DNA of 64,000 nt. Source: Rhodotorula mucilaginosa. Its lineage: Eukaryota; Basidiomycota; Microbotryomycetes; Sporidiobolales; Sporidiobolaceae. The stretch covers positions 496,001-560,000 of the forward strand of contig CP137873.1 in the NCBI GenBank assembly GCA_034406715.1, read 5' to 3'. Numbering within the stretch: position 1 is the stretch's first letter; each line of letters begins with the position of its first letter. A program made the translations under genes and the position numbers. This document shows positions 44,169-56,550 of the stretch, piece after piece. The notes below the pieces were generated by a model. That model saw only the letters and a program-made list of their open reading frames with translations, made no database searches and had not been told where the DNA came from.

Positions 44169-46671
44169 ATGCAAGCCACCAAGATGTCGACCCAGTCTAG
44201 CAACGCCGCCCTCCCGCAAGGCGTCAAGGTGCACGGTCAGTCGCCCGTCCCTCTCTCCCCGCTATCGGACAACTTTCCCGCGATGTCCGAGGCCTTCCAT
44301 CTCGGCCTCTTCGCAGCCCCTCGAGGTCCGTGGCGACGCTCACTAGTACCAGTGAAGCTTGCGGGATCGGCTGGCGTGCGCGCTGCACCACCCGAGGGGC
44401 GGAGAACGTCGAGCGAGGTCGAGGTGGAGGCGTTTCATCATACCCGACCCTCGCCGCCTCTCGCCGTCTCTACAACCCTTCCGGGTCCCGCCAATCGACC
44501 CCAGCTGAAGCGTTAGATTGTACTGACTCGTGTCCACCCTTCTCCTTTACCCCCGGATGGATACGGAGCAGGCAAAGTCGAAGGTGCGCTTTCGCCGCTT
44601 TTCTTCTTCCCCACTTGCCACTCCTCTCCGCATCCTTCCGTCGGCCTCCGGGCTTGCGTCTGGGTGAGGAAGAACACTGGCTGAACCTGACTCGTGTAAA
44701 ACTCAACCATCCGCAGGCCGTCACCAAGAGATCCTCACTCCGGCCGCGCTCGAGTTCCTCACCGTCCTGCACCGCTCCTTCAACCCGACCCGCAAGGCTC
44801 TCTTGCACCGCCGCGTCCTCCAGCAGGCCCAGTACGACGCCGGCGCCCTCCCCGACTTCCTCAAGGAGACCGAGCACATCCGCAATGACCCGACCTGGCA
44901 GGGTCCCCGGCCCATGCCTGGCCTCGAAGACCGCCGCGTTGAGATCACGGGCCCGACCGACCGCAAGATGGTCCTCAAGTGAGTCGCGTGGTGCATGCTC
45001 TGGCTGCAATAGCTTTTAGTCCAATAGCCGTGTCGCCTATAGCGTTAGCTCCGGGACTGATACGGATATCCTCCCCTCGCGCAGCGCCCTCAACTCGGGT
45101 GCCGCCACCTACATGTCCGACTTTGAGGACTCGAACGCGCCGACCTGGCTCAACAACCTCGACGGTCAGGTCAACCTGTACGACGCGATCCGCCGCAAGA
45201 TCGACTTCAAGGCTCCCGGCGGAAAGGAGTACAAGCTGAACGAGAAGACGGCGACCCTCATCGTCCGGTGCGTCCCACAGGCCGAACGCGAGCTCTGTCT
45301 CGGCAACTGAGAGGCAACACCGTGCTGACGCTGGCTACGACCTGCAGTGCGCGAGGATGGCACCTCGAGGAGGCTCACGTCACCGTCGACGGACAGCCCA
45401 TGTCGGGCTCGATCTTCGACTTTGGTCTGTACTTCTTCCACAACGCCAAGGAGCTCCTCGCTCGCGGCTTCGGCCCCTACTTCTAGTCAGTCGCCCCCTT
45501 TCTGACCTCTCCGGCGCGCCTCTTCTGACATCGTCCCGCCTCGCGAGCACGGCTGACCTTTTTTCCAAACTTTTTGCGACGACAGCCTTCCCAAGATGGA
45601 GCACTACCTCGAGGCTCGTCTCTGGAACGACATCTTCCGCATGTCGCAGGACTACATCGGCATCCCGCGTGGCTCGATCCGCGCGACTGTCCTGATCGAG
45701 ACGATCACGGCGGCGTTCCAGATGGACGAGATCATCTACGAGCTCCGCGAGCACTCGTCCGGCCTCAACTGCGGTCGCTGGGACTACATCTTCTCGTTCA
45801 TCAAGAAAATGCGCATGCACCCGGACTTTGTCCTGCCCGACCGCTCGCACGTCACGATGACGGTTCCGTTCATGTCGTCGTACGTCCAGCTGCTGATCAA
45901 GACGTGCCACAAGCGTGGCGTCGCCGCGATCGGTGGCATGGCCGCTCAGATCCCGATCAAGAACGACGAGGCCAAGAACAACGCCGTCATGGACAAGGTC
46001 CGCGCCGACAAGCAGCGCGAGTGCGACGCCGGCCACGACGGCACGTGGGTCGCGCACCCGGGCCTGGTCAAGATTGCGATGGACATCTTCAACAAGGGCA
46101 TGCCCGGACCGAACCAGTACCACGTCCGTCGCGAGGACGTCCACGTGACGGCGCTCGACCTGCTCAACACCAACGTCCCCGGCGGGATCTCGGAAGACGG
46201 CGTCCGCGGCAACTGCATGGCCCTCCTGCACTACTGCGCCAACTGGGTCGGCGGTCTCGGCTGCGTTCCCGTCGCCAACTTGATGGAAGACGCCGCGACG
46301 GCCGAGATCTCGCGGTCGCAGTTGTGGCACTGGGTCAAGCACGGCGCGTCGACCGTCGACGGGAAAAAGATCACGACCGCGTACGTCGACAAGATCCTCG
46401 ACGAGGAGACGCAAAAGACCAAGCAGTCGGGACTCGACGCCAAGCGCGTCGACTTGTGCGCGCGCTACCTCAAGGACCAGATCCGCGCGCCGTTGCTGTC
46501 CGACTTCCTCACCACCGACCTCATGTAAGTGTGGCTTTACTTTCTGCTGCTCGCGCTCCTTGACGCGTCACTGCACCTTGATCGTGTTGAGCTGAGTTCC
46601 GCTTTCTGTGTCACACTCGCAGGCCGCACCTCGACGAATACGCGGCCCCGACTCGTCCCGCCAAGCTCTAG
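44169..46671 (+). CDS. MLS1: Malate synthase, peroxisomal
   Basis: Six exons (44169-44235, 44717-44978, 45085-45267, 45348-45485, 45586-46524, 46623-46671) give 545 residues, the usual length for fungal malate synthase. It condenses glyoxylate with acetyl-CoA to malate in the glyoxylate cycle. Conserved parts include [92 protein letters not shown]-like AHPGLV, and [10 protein letters not shown]. The protein ends AKL, a type 1 peroxisomal targeting signal encoded in the tiny last exon. Intron 1 is 481 nt, far longer than the others. Expression is expected on acetate, fatty acids or ethanol, as known for this gene. Confidence 0.97.
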
Positions 46672-47161
46672 GTGACGCAGGGACTTTCTGTTCTTCTCCG
46701 TTCATCCCACCCTCTCTCTGCATGTCTCGTGCGTTGTCCCATCCGTCTCTACGCTATGTCTCCCCGTCCGCCCCCCGAGTCCGGCTGTGGAAAATTCAAC
46801 ATGTCGCTATCCTTCCCATCGTTGCTTGCACCTCCTCCTTGTAGTCTAGTCCCTCGAGCAGTTCGAATCGAATTTGCAGTACCTCTGCCGCCACCTATCT
46901 GCGCATCTACAAGCATGGGCGGATCTTGCTGATCATGCGAGTATGATTCGGAAGAAATAGCCACGCCACGCTCGCGAGCCACACGCAAGTTACTGGCCTC
47001 CTCATCGAGTGCTCAGCGCTCACCCCGTCCGAATACTTGCCATCCCGGACCGAAGCGCGGGAGCATCCGTATTGCAGAAGAGAGGAAACGGACGGGAAAC
47101 AAAAAAGGAACCAACAAAAGAAAACAGAGCGTATGTCGTGTGTGTACATCTCCTAACGACC
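46672..47161. other. Convergent intergenic region
   Basis: 3' flanks of malate synthase and the mu-adaptin gene. An A-rich stretch lies at about 47095-47130. No coding signal. Confidence 0.4.
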
Positions 47162-49405
47162 TCAGAACCCTTGTCGCGCCGGCGCTGCTGCCGCCTGCGT
47201 ATTGGTCCGCAGCGTAAATTCGCCATCTTGCGTGATGTACCTGCAAGGAGAAGAAGAAGAGTCCACGAGATCAGTTCACGAAAACCCGCCGACGTGCTGG
47301 GTTGCGCGAAAAGCGAACGGGTCGAATGCGGAGGAGGGTTATGAACGTACCGGACCCAGGGCAGTGCGGCGTAGCCCGACTTTTCGACAACCTTGAGATA
47401 TCGGACTTGGATACCGGAAACGGTGAAGTAGCTGGTTGTCGATGAACGTCAGCGCGAGATCAGCGACTGGCAGCACCTTGGCGAGAGAAAGAAGGGACAC
47501 GTACGGAATTTCGAACTTGACGGTAATGGGTGCCCGCTTGTCGGTTTCCTCTGTGCGAAGTTGTGGCTGGTGCATCAGCAGCACGCCCTCTTTGACAAAG
47601 AGTGTACGAGTCCTGAAGGCGACGCGAAAAGGACGCACCTCCTCTCACACTCGGCAAGCCAAAGTGAGCTCGCATCATCAAGTCCTTGCCACCGGGCAAC
47701 TGCTTGATCCGCCACACGAACGCCGACTTTTCCGGAACATAGTGCACGGTCCCGACTGCGGCGCGGAACTTGGGCGAGTCGGCGTCTTCCGGGACGGGGA
47801 TGTAGATCTCGACGTTGTTGGCGGTCGAACGGCGCTTGAACTGCGCCTTGACCTGTGCGTCGCGAAGGCTGTCAGGACTGGAGCTGGCTCGAGAAAGAAA
47901 AAAGAGGAGAGGACCCGGATCGAGCCGGCATCAAGAGGGCTTCTCGCACGCACCTTGACGATATACTCGATCCGACTCCCCGAGTGCTGTTCGATGAGCG
48001 CCTCGGCCCAGATCAAAGGCTTGACCTGAGTGTTGAGTCGGTACGACATGAGTTCGAACTCGCCGTCGGGCGGGATGAACGAGATGGTCCGGTCGTTCTC
48101 GAACCGCGACAGGCGGACGCATTGGTGGAATTTCACGTCCTCCATCTCGATCGCCTTGCCGCGCGAGGCTAGCGGAACGTGGTGTCAACGACAACAATCG
48201 CAAACTCGCAACGAGTGACGCATAATCGACTCACTTCGTCCGGTGCTTTCGAACATGACCTTGTCGTTGAGACCGAGTCGCAGTTCGGGCATGCCCGAGA
48301 GGTAGCACTTCATCTTGATCGCGCCGAGAATCTCGCTCCGGACAACGTTGCCGTTTGCATTGACCTGTCGAGGGACGGGAAGGAGGGTCAGCCTCTCGTC
48401 TCCAGGGATCGAGGAGGAATGCGGGGACGGAACGGACCAGCAAGTTGACCGATTCGACCACATCCAGGAAGACCTCGTTCTTGCGGTACCGGATCCCCTC
48501 AGATCGCCACGAGACGGCATTCGTGACGGCCATTGGCGGCCGGACCTGCACTTCAAGCTTGTGCGATTCTTGCGTGATGTACCTGCGTGTTAGCCAAAGC
48601 CGTATCAGTCTCTCGACTTTGTTCGGACCGTGCAGGCGAGACACGACCGACTCTTGCAGAATTTTGCTCTCGGTCGTTTGGGGGTATCCAAAGTCCATCA
48701 CCTCGTCAAACAGCTCGTAACTGCGACGGGGACAGGTGAGTCAGCGCAGGTATCGCCTGAATTTCTTCTCTCGAGCCGTGCGCACATGATGACAAAGTTA
48801 TCCCGAATCGACTCTTCCTCGAGCTCTTTGAAGTATTCCGTCAGTACCTGGCGACCAAGGGGTTCAATCAGCAGGCGCCCGAGGGAAAAGAGGCGGTGAG
48901 AGTTGAGAAAACTCACTCCGACGAGCTTGTGCAGGAAGGTGAGGATTTCGGCAGCATTCGAGTTCTTCTTGGTCAGGGCGACAACTGTACGTTCGAAAAG
49001 CAGGCGATAGCTGGTCAGTATGGCCGGAACGAACGGCCGCCTGGACAAAGACCGCGTTAACCGTTTCACCCAACGCACGGTAGAGGTTGTTGTGCCGGAT
49101 GTGGAGGTAGTTGATCCCCTGACTGGAGAAGCACGGGGTGACATAGTGCCCCTCTTCTTCCTGCTCGAGGACGAGGGGGAGGAAGCGCTCGATGGTCGAC
49201 GGGGGGATGTCGTCGCGGTAGGAGCGCTGGATCAGGGACTGCGATCACGAGAAAAGGGCGTCAGCTGGTTTGGGTCGCCAAGTAGTTCGCTACGACCCTC
49301 GCTGCCTCTCCCTGGCGTGGTGAGATGCGTGTCGGGTGTGTGGTGGAGCAGCAAACGCACCTTGCCCTTGAGGTCCAAGATAGCCACCAAGCTGCACCCA
49401 GGCAT
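47162..49405 (-). CDS. APM1: AP-1 clathrin adaptor, mu subunit
   Basis: A multi-exon gene starting MPGCSLVAILDLKGK (45-nt first exon, 49405-49361) and continuing SLIQRSYRDDIPPSTIERFL. Key parts: YELFDEVMDFGYPQTTESKIL, read as YELFDEVMD then FGYPQTTES; AVSWRSEGIRYRKNEVFLDV; the LSGMPELRLGLND and SFIPPDGEFELMSYR motifs that form the mu homology domain; PVPEDADSPKFRAAVGTVHY; and the C-terminal VRYITQDGEFTLRT. These, especially GIRYRKNEVFLDV and the ending, match AP-1 mu1 better than AP-2, AP-3 or COPI delta. The protein recognises Yxx-phi sorting signals in the AP-1 complex at the trans-Golgi network and endosomes. The sequence appears complete. Confidence 0.93.
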
Positions 49406-49760
49406 GTCTTTTGCGCGTTTTATTCGCAGCCCTCAGTCCGACTTTGAGCGACTATGCTCTAGAGCGTTGATGCGGCGTTGAGAGAGGCCGCGACGAGTGA
49501 CGAGAGACGGAAACGATCAAAGAGTAAGACAAGCAAGCGTGAGTTCGGTGGCGTGGGAGCGGCAAGTCGTCCCTTGTTGCACCAGACTCGATGCTCTCTC
49601 GGGCAAGCCGGACTCGTGAGTTGACGACGCGAACCTCGTCGCGCGTGTTTCGATCTCGCTCGCCGGGTTCCGCGCCAAAGTGCACCCCAGTCCCGGATGC
49701 ACATTCTAATGCAGAGAGAGATGAAAGAATACAATGTCCCGCTCCTGCCGACCGTCCAAT
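49406..49760. other. Intergenic, promoter of the mu-adaptin gene
   Basis: 355 bp between two minus-strand genes. No coding signal. Confidence 0.35.
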
Positions 49761-51644
49761 CTAATCCCGCACATCCTCGAGCAATTTACCGACCGCCGCG
49801 AGTCGTCTCCGCTTCGCCTCTTGCCACCGGTCCCGACCCTGCGACTCCATCCAGATGTGGTGCAACAACGCTTGGGTATACACCGGCCCACCCGGGAACT
49901 GGTTACCGGGTCCGCCGGAATGGTACAATGGTCAGCAAACTCCGAGGAAGGGGAAAAAAGAAAAGGTCCGGGCGAACAGAGAGAACACGGGACGGCGGAC
50001 GCGACGACGTACCTTTTTCGGGTGGACCATGTCCTGGTGAGCTTGCCACCCTTCCCAGCTGTCGCCAAAGTCGTACGACGGGACGCCCAAATCTCGCACC
50101 ACTTGGTCCTGCATCTCGCGGATCGTGTGGATCCGGACGTCGGTGAAAAAGTTGCTAAACGTCGCCTGCGAACCGTGATCTTCCCGTCCGGTGTGGCGCC
50201 AGTCGTCTGCAGGCGTGTGTGAGCGCACATGGGAGGGAGGAGGGAGGATGATGATGTCTGTGAGCAGGGAGTTGCGACGCGTGCACCGAAACCTCGTATC
50301 CACGAGCTAGGAGAGCTCGAGAGGCGAGAAAGACGGTACTGCGACAACGATCCCCGGGACTCACAGCTCGCTCCGCCGACTGGTCCAACGCGGTGCAGTT
50401 TCCTCATCCACACGGGCACGCCCGGCCACGTCTCGGTCACATGCTTCAAGAGGTGCTTCATCCTCCGTTGCCACCACTCGACGCGGTCGTGGTTCAGCGG
50501 GACTTCGGTCGACAAGTGCGAGATGCGGTCTTGACGACCAAAGAAGGCGAGGTCCCATACTGCAGGGGAGGAGTTGCCTCTCTTGCAAAGTCAGCGACCC
50601 CCCAAGATGCGGCTTTTTCGTCTCGTCGTGACGTGGTCACTGGACCACCAAAGACAGCGACGAGTCCGATGAGGATTGTGAGGGGTCGCAGCGGGAATGG
50701 GGACGGTACTCACGGCCGGAGTGGATCGAGATGAACGAAGGCGGGTGCGGGAGCTGGTCCGTGTGGACTTTGAAGAGCTGGTCGATGCGGTCTTCGGCCT
50801 TGCCGGGAGGGTGCCAGTCGGGTTGTTGTCGGAAATTGTCCTCGTCGTCCTGTGGTGGTCGTTGTCGTCCTTTTTGAGTCAGCCTGCGCTTGCGCTTGGG
50901 CATGCGTATCCCCGGGTTCTGGTGTTCATCTCGCGAGAGAGAGGGACAGGTCTGCTGACGGGATGCACTGCAATGGGACCCAATCGAGCGGGCTCATGAA
51001 AGACTCACAAGACCATACATGAACCCGTTGGTGAAAAAAGTGTTGAGCCACGGGATCTCGACAACCCAGGGGATCCCTCGCTCGTCCCACCCTTCCGGGA
51101 CAACTCCCTTCTTCTCGAAATCGTCATACGGGACGCAGTACCTCGGCAGGCCGAGCATCTCGGCGAGGTGGTGCAGTCCGTTCCGGTCTACGGAATCGCC
51201 GAGGACGAGGATGGTCCGGTTCGCGAGCCACGAGAGCGACTCGACGTCCTGAGTTGCGATTTTCGCGAGCCAGTCGGTGGCGGGTTCGCACGTCGGCGAG
51301 TAGGGGATCCATTTAGCGCCGAGCGGATCCTTCTCGTCATAGTGCTGTGGGGTCCACCAAGTGATCAGTCCGTCGTGGCAGCGGCAAAAGAGCGGAGGGG
51401 AGGCTGGGTGACTGACGAGGAAGCCGGGTTCTGTGTACGGATCGCAGAGGAGGTTCGGATCGACTTGGTCGCGTGGAACACTATCTCGGGAGTCGATGCC
51501 ATGTCAGTACACGCCGTATAGCTTGGAGCAGAGAGAGGGGGCTGACGGTGGGGCCGGTCGGGCGGGGTGCTGGGCGCGATAGGCGACGACGACGAGCAGC
51601 AGAGTCGCTGCGGTCAGGAAGGGGACGAGAGCCGGTCTCGGCAT
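49761..51644 (-). CDS. SGNH-like type II membrane protein
   Basis: A multi-exon gene starting at ATG 51644. Residues 5-20 (ALVPFLTAATLLLVVVAY) form a signal anchor, so most of the protein should face the secretory lumen. The body contains KWIPYSPTC, then WLANRTILVLGDSVDRNGLHH, whose GDS is the block-I motif of SGNH hydrolases and of PMR5/TBL-type acyltransferases. Later parts are LVTWDLAFFGRQD-like WDLAFFGRQDRI, WPGVPVWMRKLHRVG, HTIREMQDQVVRDL and, at the C-terminus, PGNQFPGGPVYTQALLHHIW. Fungal proteins of this layout are abundant but uncharacterised. An acyl-transfer or ester-cleaving role on cell-surface glycans is an inference from the fold. Confidence 0.7.
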
Positions 51645-51809
51645 AGTCCTCCGGGCTGCCCGAACGGCTCAGTATGCGGCCGCCGAGTGAAGTGTCTCAA
51701 GTCGACCTTGAATCTCTTCGTCACGAGCAAGTCGAGTCGCGGAGTCGTCTCTGCCTGCTTCCTGCACCTTGATTCAGATTAGCATTGGCAGGGTAGACAG
51801 TAAAGAAGC
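51645..51809. promoter_or_regulatory. Compact bidirectional promoter
   Basis: Only 165 bp separate the divergent start codons at 51644 (-) and 51810 (+), so the two secretory-pathway genes must share a promoter region. Confidence 0.7.
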
Positions 51810-53284
51810 ATGCAGGATGCATTCCGCCGACTCAGTCACCCGCACTATGTCGCGTGCTCGCTCCTGTGTCTCCCCTTCCCGCTCACCCTCGCCGTACGCT
51901 TGACCGCCGCACACGACCTCGCGCCGAGCTTCACGACCGCTCTCCTAGCAGCTCCCGTCTTGTTGGCGCTCGCCGTCGCAGTTCGGAAACCGTCAGACAA
52001 CATCGGTCAGTCGGTCAATCCGCTCGCGTACGAGTCTTCTAGCTGCCGGCGAGACCTGACTGACTCCGGACCCCTCGGAACAGAGTCCTTTTGCGAAACG
52101 ACCACGTTTCAACTACGTCTGCTCAACCTGTTCGGTTTTGCCTTTACGCGGAACCAGCTAGGGACGGGATGGCGCGCCGTCGTTGGCTACTTTGCCCTCT
52201 GGATGGGCGAGTCTCTACCTTCTCCCGTTCGCAGAAGGAGACACCCACTTCAAGTTCTAACTATCCGCAATTGCAGTCGTGTCCTTCTTTTTGCCGCAAC
52301 CGGCCTACCTCGGACCTTCCAAGTTGCGAACCCTCTCGACCGAGGTGCGAAAAAAGAAGAAAACCTTTGCTTCGGAAGGCTCACCCACTCACCCGTTCGG
52401 AGTGGACCTTTGCGCAGGAATTTGACACCGAGGTCCTGCTCTTGCCGCCGGCTCCGTCCGTCGGATTGGGGCCAGATGGACCTGGCAATCGCTCGGCGTC
52501 AGCGGAAGCGGCACCACCCAAAATCGTCGAGCTGCCCGACGAGTCGGACAAGCCTGCCGCCCCCGCCGCCGAGGAGGTCGACCCTTCCGTGCGGGACAAG
52601 TACCACCTCGTACTTTTCCATGCCGACTATAGCAAAAAGAGCCGAGAACTGCAGATGACCGTCTCGCGCTTGTCCAACCTGTGAGCGCATCTCTCTCTCT
52701 CCCTCTTTCCTTCTTCTCGGACCCCCAGAAAGTGTGCCTTCCTGATCCGGATCGTTCCCCTTTCTCTCTGACAGGTACACCTCTCCAACTCTCTCCTTTG
52801 ACTTGCTCGATCCCGACCTCTCCCCTACAACCTTCTACGACCTCGGCCTCGCGACCGGTCCGACGTCTCTCGACCTGCCCTTACTGCGCCTCTACCGCCG
52901 CGGCAAAGTGGTCCAACAAGTCCCGCTCAGCGAACCCGAGGCGAGGCGTGTGGTCAAGCGGCGGAAACAGGACGAGAGGGGCCGAGAGCGGAAGAGGGAC
53001 GGGATTGAGGATGTGGAGAGTGAGAGTGGGGAGAGTGAAGACGATGGCGTCGAGAGTGACGCAGAGAGCGACGACGAGCGCGAAGTCGAACAGGAGAGGG
53101 CGATGAGTCGTTACCGGTGGGACACGAGCGCGGTACGTCTTCTCCCCTCCCTCCCTACCTCCCTCCCTCCCTGCCTAGAGTTTGGGCTCGGAACAGCAAA
53201 CTGAGTTCTGAGTCTCATCTGTAGGCCGCTATCGAGCGCGTCTTCAAGCTCCGCGAGCGATCAGGACTTTTGCAACCGTCATAG
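51810..53284 (+). CDS. TMX2-like thioredoxin-fold membrane protein
   Basis: A multi-exon gene from ATG 51810. The N-terminal half has several hydrophobic helices (YVACSLLCLPFPLTLAVRL, FTTALLAAPVLLALAVAV, VVGYFALWM, VSFFLPQPAYLGPSKL). The C-terminal half reads as a thioredoxin fold: YHLVLFHADYSKKSRELQ, LSFDLLDPDLSPTTFYDLGL, the cis-Pro loop SLDLPLLRLYRRGKVVQQVP, and a final RVFKLRER helix. This arrangement matches TMX2, an ER/mitochondria-contact membrane protein. Where TMX2 has a degenerate active site (SNDC in humans), this protein has HADYSKK without any Cys, so no disulfide chemistry is expected. A long Glu/Asp/Arg-rich insert precedes the last exon. Early exon borders are approximate. Confidence 0.75.
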
Positions 53285-53473
53285 AGGAGCTCAGCACTGC
53301 AATGTTCTCAGATGCTCAATCGTGTGTCGCGGGGCGCGACAATGGGGAACCTCTCGCGATCAGTCCGTTCGCTAGCCTTTAAGGACAACAACATTTTTCT
53401 CCAGGGGGAACGTTTATTCAAGCTACAAGCGAAGGTAAGACAAAAACAACCCGTGGCGACATTCCCGCCCCGC

Positions 53474-56400
53474 TCAGCACCGCTCAAACACCCGATACAG
53501 CGCCTCGAGACTCGTCGCGAGCACAACATCCCTCTCGAGCAGTTTCGCCGGCGCGACGAGGTATTGCTTCGCCGCAGGGAAGAGGACGTGCTCGATCGTG
53601 CGTCGTAGAGCCTGCTCTGTCGGATCCTCCGAGGCGGAGGCGGCTGGGGCGGGTTTGCTGCCCGGTTGAGGTTGAGCGGCACCGACGGGAGAAGGCGAGG
53701 GGGAGTAGAAAAAGGCGAGTTCGCGCAAGAAGGAAGCGAAGCACGGTTTCTCGTTCTCCCAATCGACGTTGGCGCCGAGGCGGAGAAGGACTGTATATCG
53801 GAGGGTTATCAGCGAAGGGAAAGGTCTTTTTGAACGAACATGTGCAAGCCCCGAAATCGAAGTCGAAACACGCACAGAGTGGGAGTTTCGTAATGTCGGG
53901 GGCGTGACCAGGTAGGACGAGCGGCAAGCTCGCGAGCTCCTTGTTGGCGATGATGGTGAAAGAAAAGTATTCCTCGAGCATCGGCGCGGCATCGACCAAG
54001 GTGGTCACGACTCGCTGCGAGCCGGAAGATGGAGAAGACAAAGGAAAAAGAGACTCGGCCAGGTCAGTAACCGCTTCGCTTTTCCACCGGTCTCTCGTTC
54101 CTCGCCGGCTCACCTGCACGATAGTATCAGACTTTGCGACAACGCTGTCGTCGGCAGCGCTATCCGCATATGCTCGATCGACCGCGAGTCGGACCAGCTT
54201 TTCCAACGACGGTGGCGGCGTGAGGTTGATGCGCGAGAACCGCCCGAACTGTCGCAGGCCGAGCTGGTAAAAGAGTTCTTGCCTGCAGAGGTGCAATGTC
54301 AGCAAACTAAGCATGGCAGGGGACTTTCGGGTGGTGAGGCGAATTGACGCACGCGATGGCAGCGTGTTGGACCAGGTACAGCTTGGTCTGGTGTTGCAGC
54401 ATCGACTGGCACAGATTCGTGTCGACGATGCCGACAAAGATGTGCCCCTTGATGATCGCGTCCAAGCCTGATGGATCGCGAGATCAGCTCGAAACTGCCG
54501 AGTTTCCGCAGTGTACTGCACGAGGGAGAGGAAAGCAACGCGCACCTTCGTGCCTGGCTTCGATGACTTCCTTGCGCAATTGCTTGACGCTCGTCAGCGC
54601 ACACTCGCTCTGCGCGATTCGGACGCGAGCGCGCGCCTGGGCAGCTTGATCCGCCGCGAGGCGAGCGGCGAAAGCCGGATCGTGATCAGACCTGCGAACC
54701 TTTGATGGCCGCGCCTCGTCGCCGTCGGATTCGGTGCCTTCGCCGGCTTTGAGCACCGTTCCGTGCCGAAGTTTTGACGTGCCCGCGCGCGAAGTCACTG
54801 GGAAGAGTGCATCGAGTGTTTGCGACTGGGCGTCTGTTCTCACGAGCTTGTTCGGAGCGACCTTTGACGGCTTGGATGCGCCGCCGGACGTCGCCTTCTG
54901 AGTACTTGCCGTGCTTTTTGAGACGCTCGAAGGACCAGCCATGGTCTCGGCGGCTTTGGGAGGGCCCGTCGTCGGCAAGAGGGTCTGTTCTCCGAAGGAG
55001 GTCCGTCAGGAGGCAGCGTTTGGGCAAAGGAGGAGGAAACACCGGAGCAAACGCACCTGGACTTTGTAGCTGCGACTCTCGCCATGCTTCTCGAGCACCT
55101 CGGCGAGCTTCTGACACACGAGCTGCACGACCTCGTCCTCGTCGGCGAAGGCGACCTCTTTCTTTGTCGGATGAACGTTGACATCGACCTTGCTCGGATC
55201 AATCTCCAGGGAGAGGTAGACGAACGGATGCGTGCCTTTTGCGAGGAGGGTACCGTAGAAGCCTTCGAGCGCTCGTTTCAGGGACGAGCAGTCGACGTAT
55301 CGGTCTGCAGTGGGGAGGACGACGCTTTAGAGTGTTGCTGGACGCGCAAATGGCGAAAACCCGACTCACGATTGATGAAGAACAGGAATGTGCCTTTCTT
55401 GGCTTGGAAGCTGGGTCCGCTGCACCACGCCTTGACTTTGACCGAAAGTTCCGCGTCTTCGACGTTCAGCTCGACCAATTCTCGCTTGACGGCGTCGCCG
55501 TAATGCAAGCCGATGTTGTCGAGGACACTCGCCCCGACGCTCGTGTTGATATCAGCGGTCGAATTGGACGAGTTGTTGCCCGCTTTGCGACAGCTCATCG
55601 CAACTCCGGCATTGTGGATCGAGTAGGCCAGAACAACGGCGACGACTCGAGCGTACTCCTCCGTTGCTGACTTTAGTGAGCGTAATCGCTGAGGAGTGTT
55701 ATAAAACAGATCTTCGACCTAGAGGGGCGAGTGACGCTTGAGTGCAAGGTGATGGAGATAGTGCCGTGGAAAGCCTCGTACCGTGAGCACCGTACCATCG
55801 TTGCCCGCGCAGGGGATGGCAGCCGTATCGGAGCTCCCGCTCTTGACCGGGACCATGACCCCGTCCGCGTACGCTGCTCTGTGTGCACAATAACAAGCCG
55901 TCAGTATTTGTACAGCGCCAACTGCTTCGTCCCGACTCACTTCCAAGCGCAGCTCTCGTTGCGAGTCTTGGTCGTCACGCTCAGGTGCGCGACATGACTG
56001 ATACTGGCGAGCGCTTCTCCGCGAAAGCCGTATGTGCCGATGGAGGACAGGTCCTCGAAAGCGCGGATCTTGGACGTCGTGAACCGCTCGCAGAGAATCG
56101 GTAGGTCCTCTTTCTGCGCATCGGCACAGCGTGTTTCAGCCTCCCTTTTGCTTCAGACGAAGTGAGCCACCTTCGATAGGGGTACGTACTCGGATTCCGC
56201 TGCCGTTGTCCTGAATCTGCAGCAATTTGAGACCGCCTTCCTTGACCGTGATCCGGATTGAAGTCGCGCCGGCGTCGAGCGAATTCTCGATTAGCTCTTT
56301 GAGCGCGTTGCTCGGACGTTGTATGATCTGCAGACGATTCCTAGGGTCAATGCGACGGTCCAGCCGCTTCTCGAATCGGCGCTACACAGACTCACCTCGC

Positions 56401-56550
56401 CGGCAGCAATTCGGTTCACGACAGTCTCTGGGAGTTTGGCAATGGCTCGAGGCGTAGGCGGGGCCGCTGTAGGGTTTGGGATAATGAGCCCGCATTGTAC
56501 CTCACGCACGCTAGGTCGCACAGACACTCACGTGGCTTGTCAGACGGCAT
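53474..56550 (-). CDS. MLH1: DNA mismatch repair protein Mlh1
   Basis: A multi-exon gene from ATG 56550 (MPSDKPR) to TGA 53474. The N-terminal GHKL ATPase is unmistakable: [45 protein letters not shown] and [15 protein letters not shown]. It continues through [31 protein letters not shown] and a Ser/Lys-rich linker. The C-terminal dimerisation domain has [33 protein letters not shown], and ends VFERC, the nearly invariant Mlh1 C-terminus that helps form the MutL-alpha endonuclease site. Mlh1 pairs with Pms1/Pms2 for mismatch repair and with Mlh3 in meiosis. All ATPase motifs are intact. About 190 bp separate its 3' end from the convergent TMX2-like gene. Confidence 0.96.

Noticed and set aside
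46850-46880. GTTCGAATC-like B box suggesting a second tRNA
   Set aside because: No A box or cloverleaf stems surround it.
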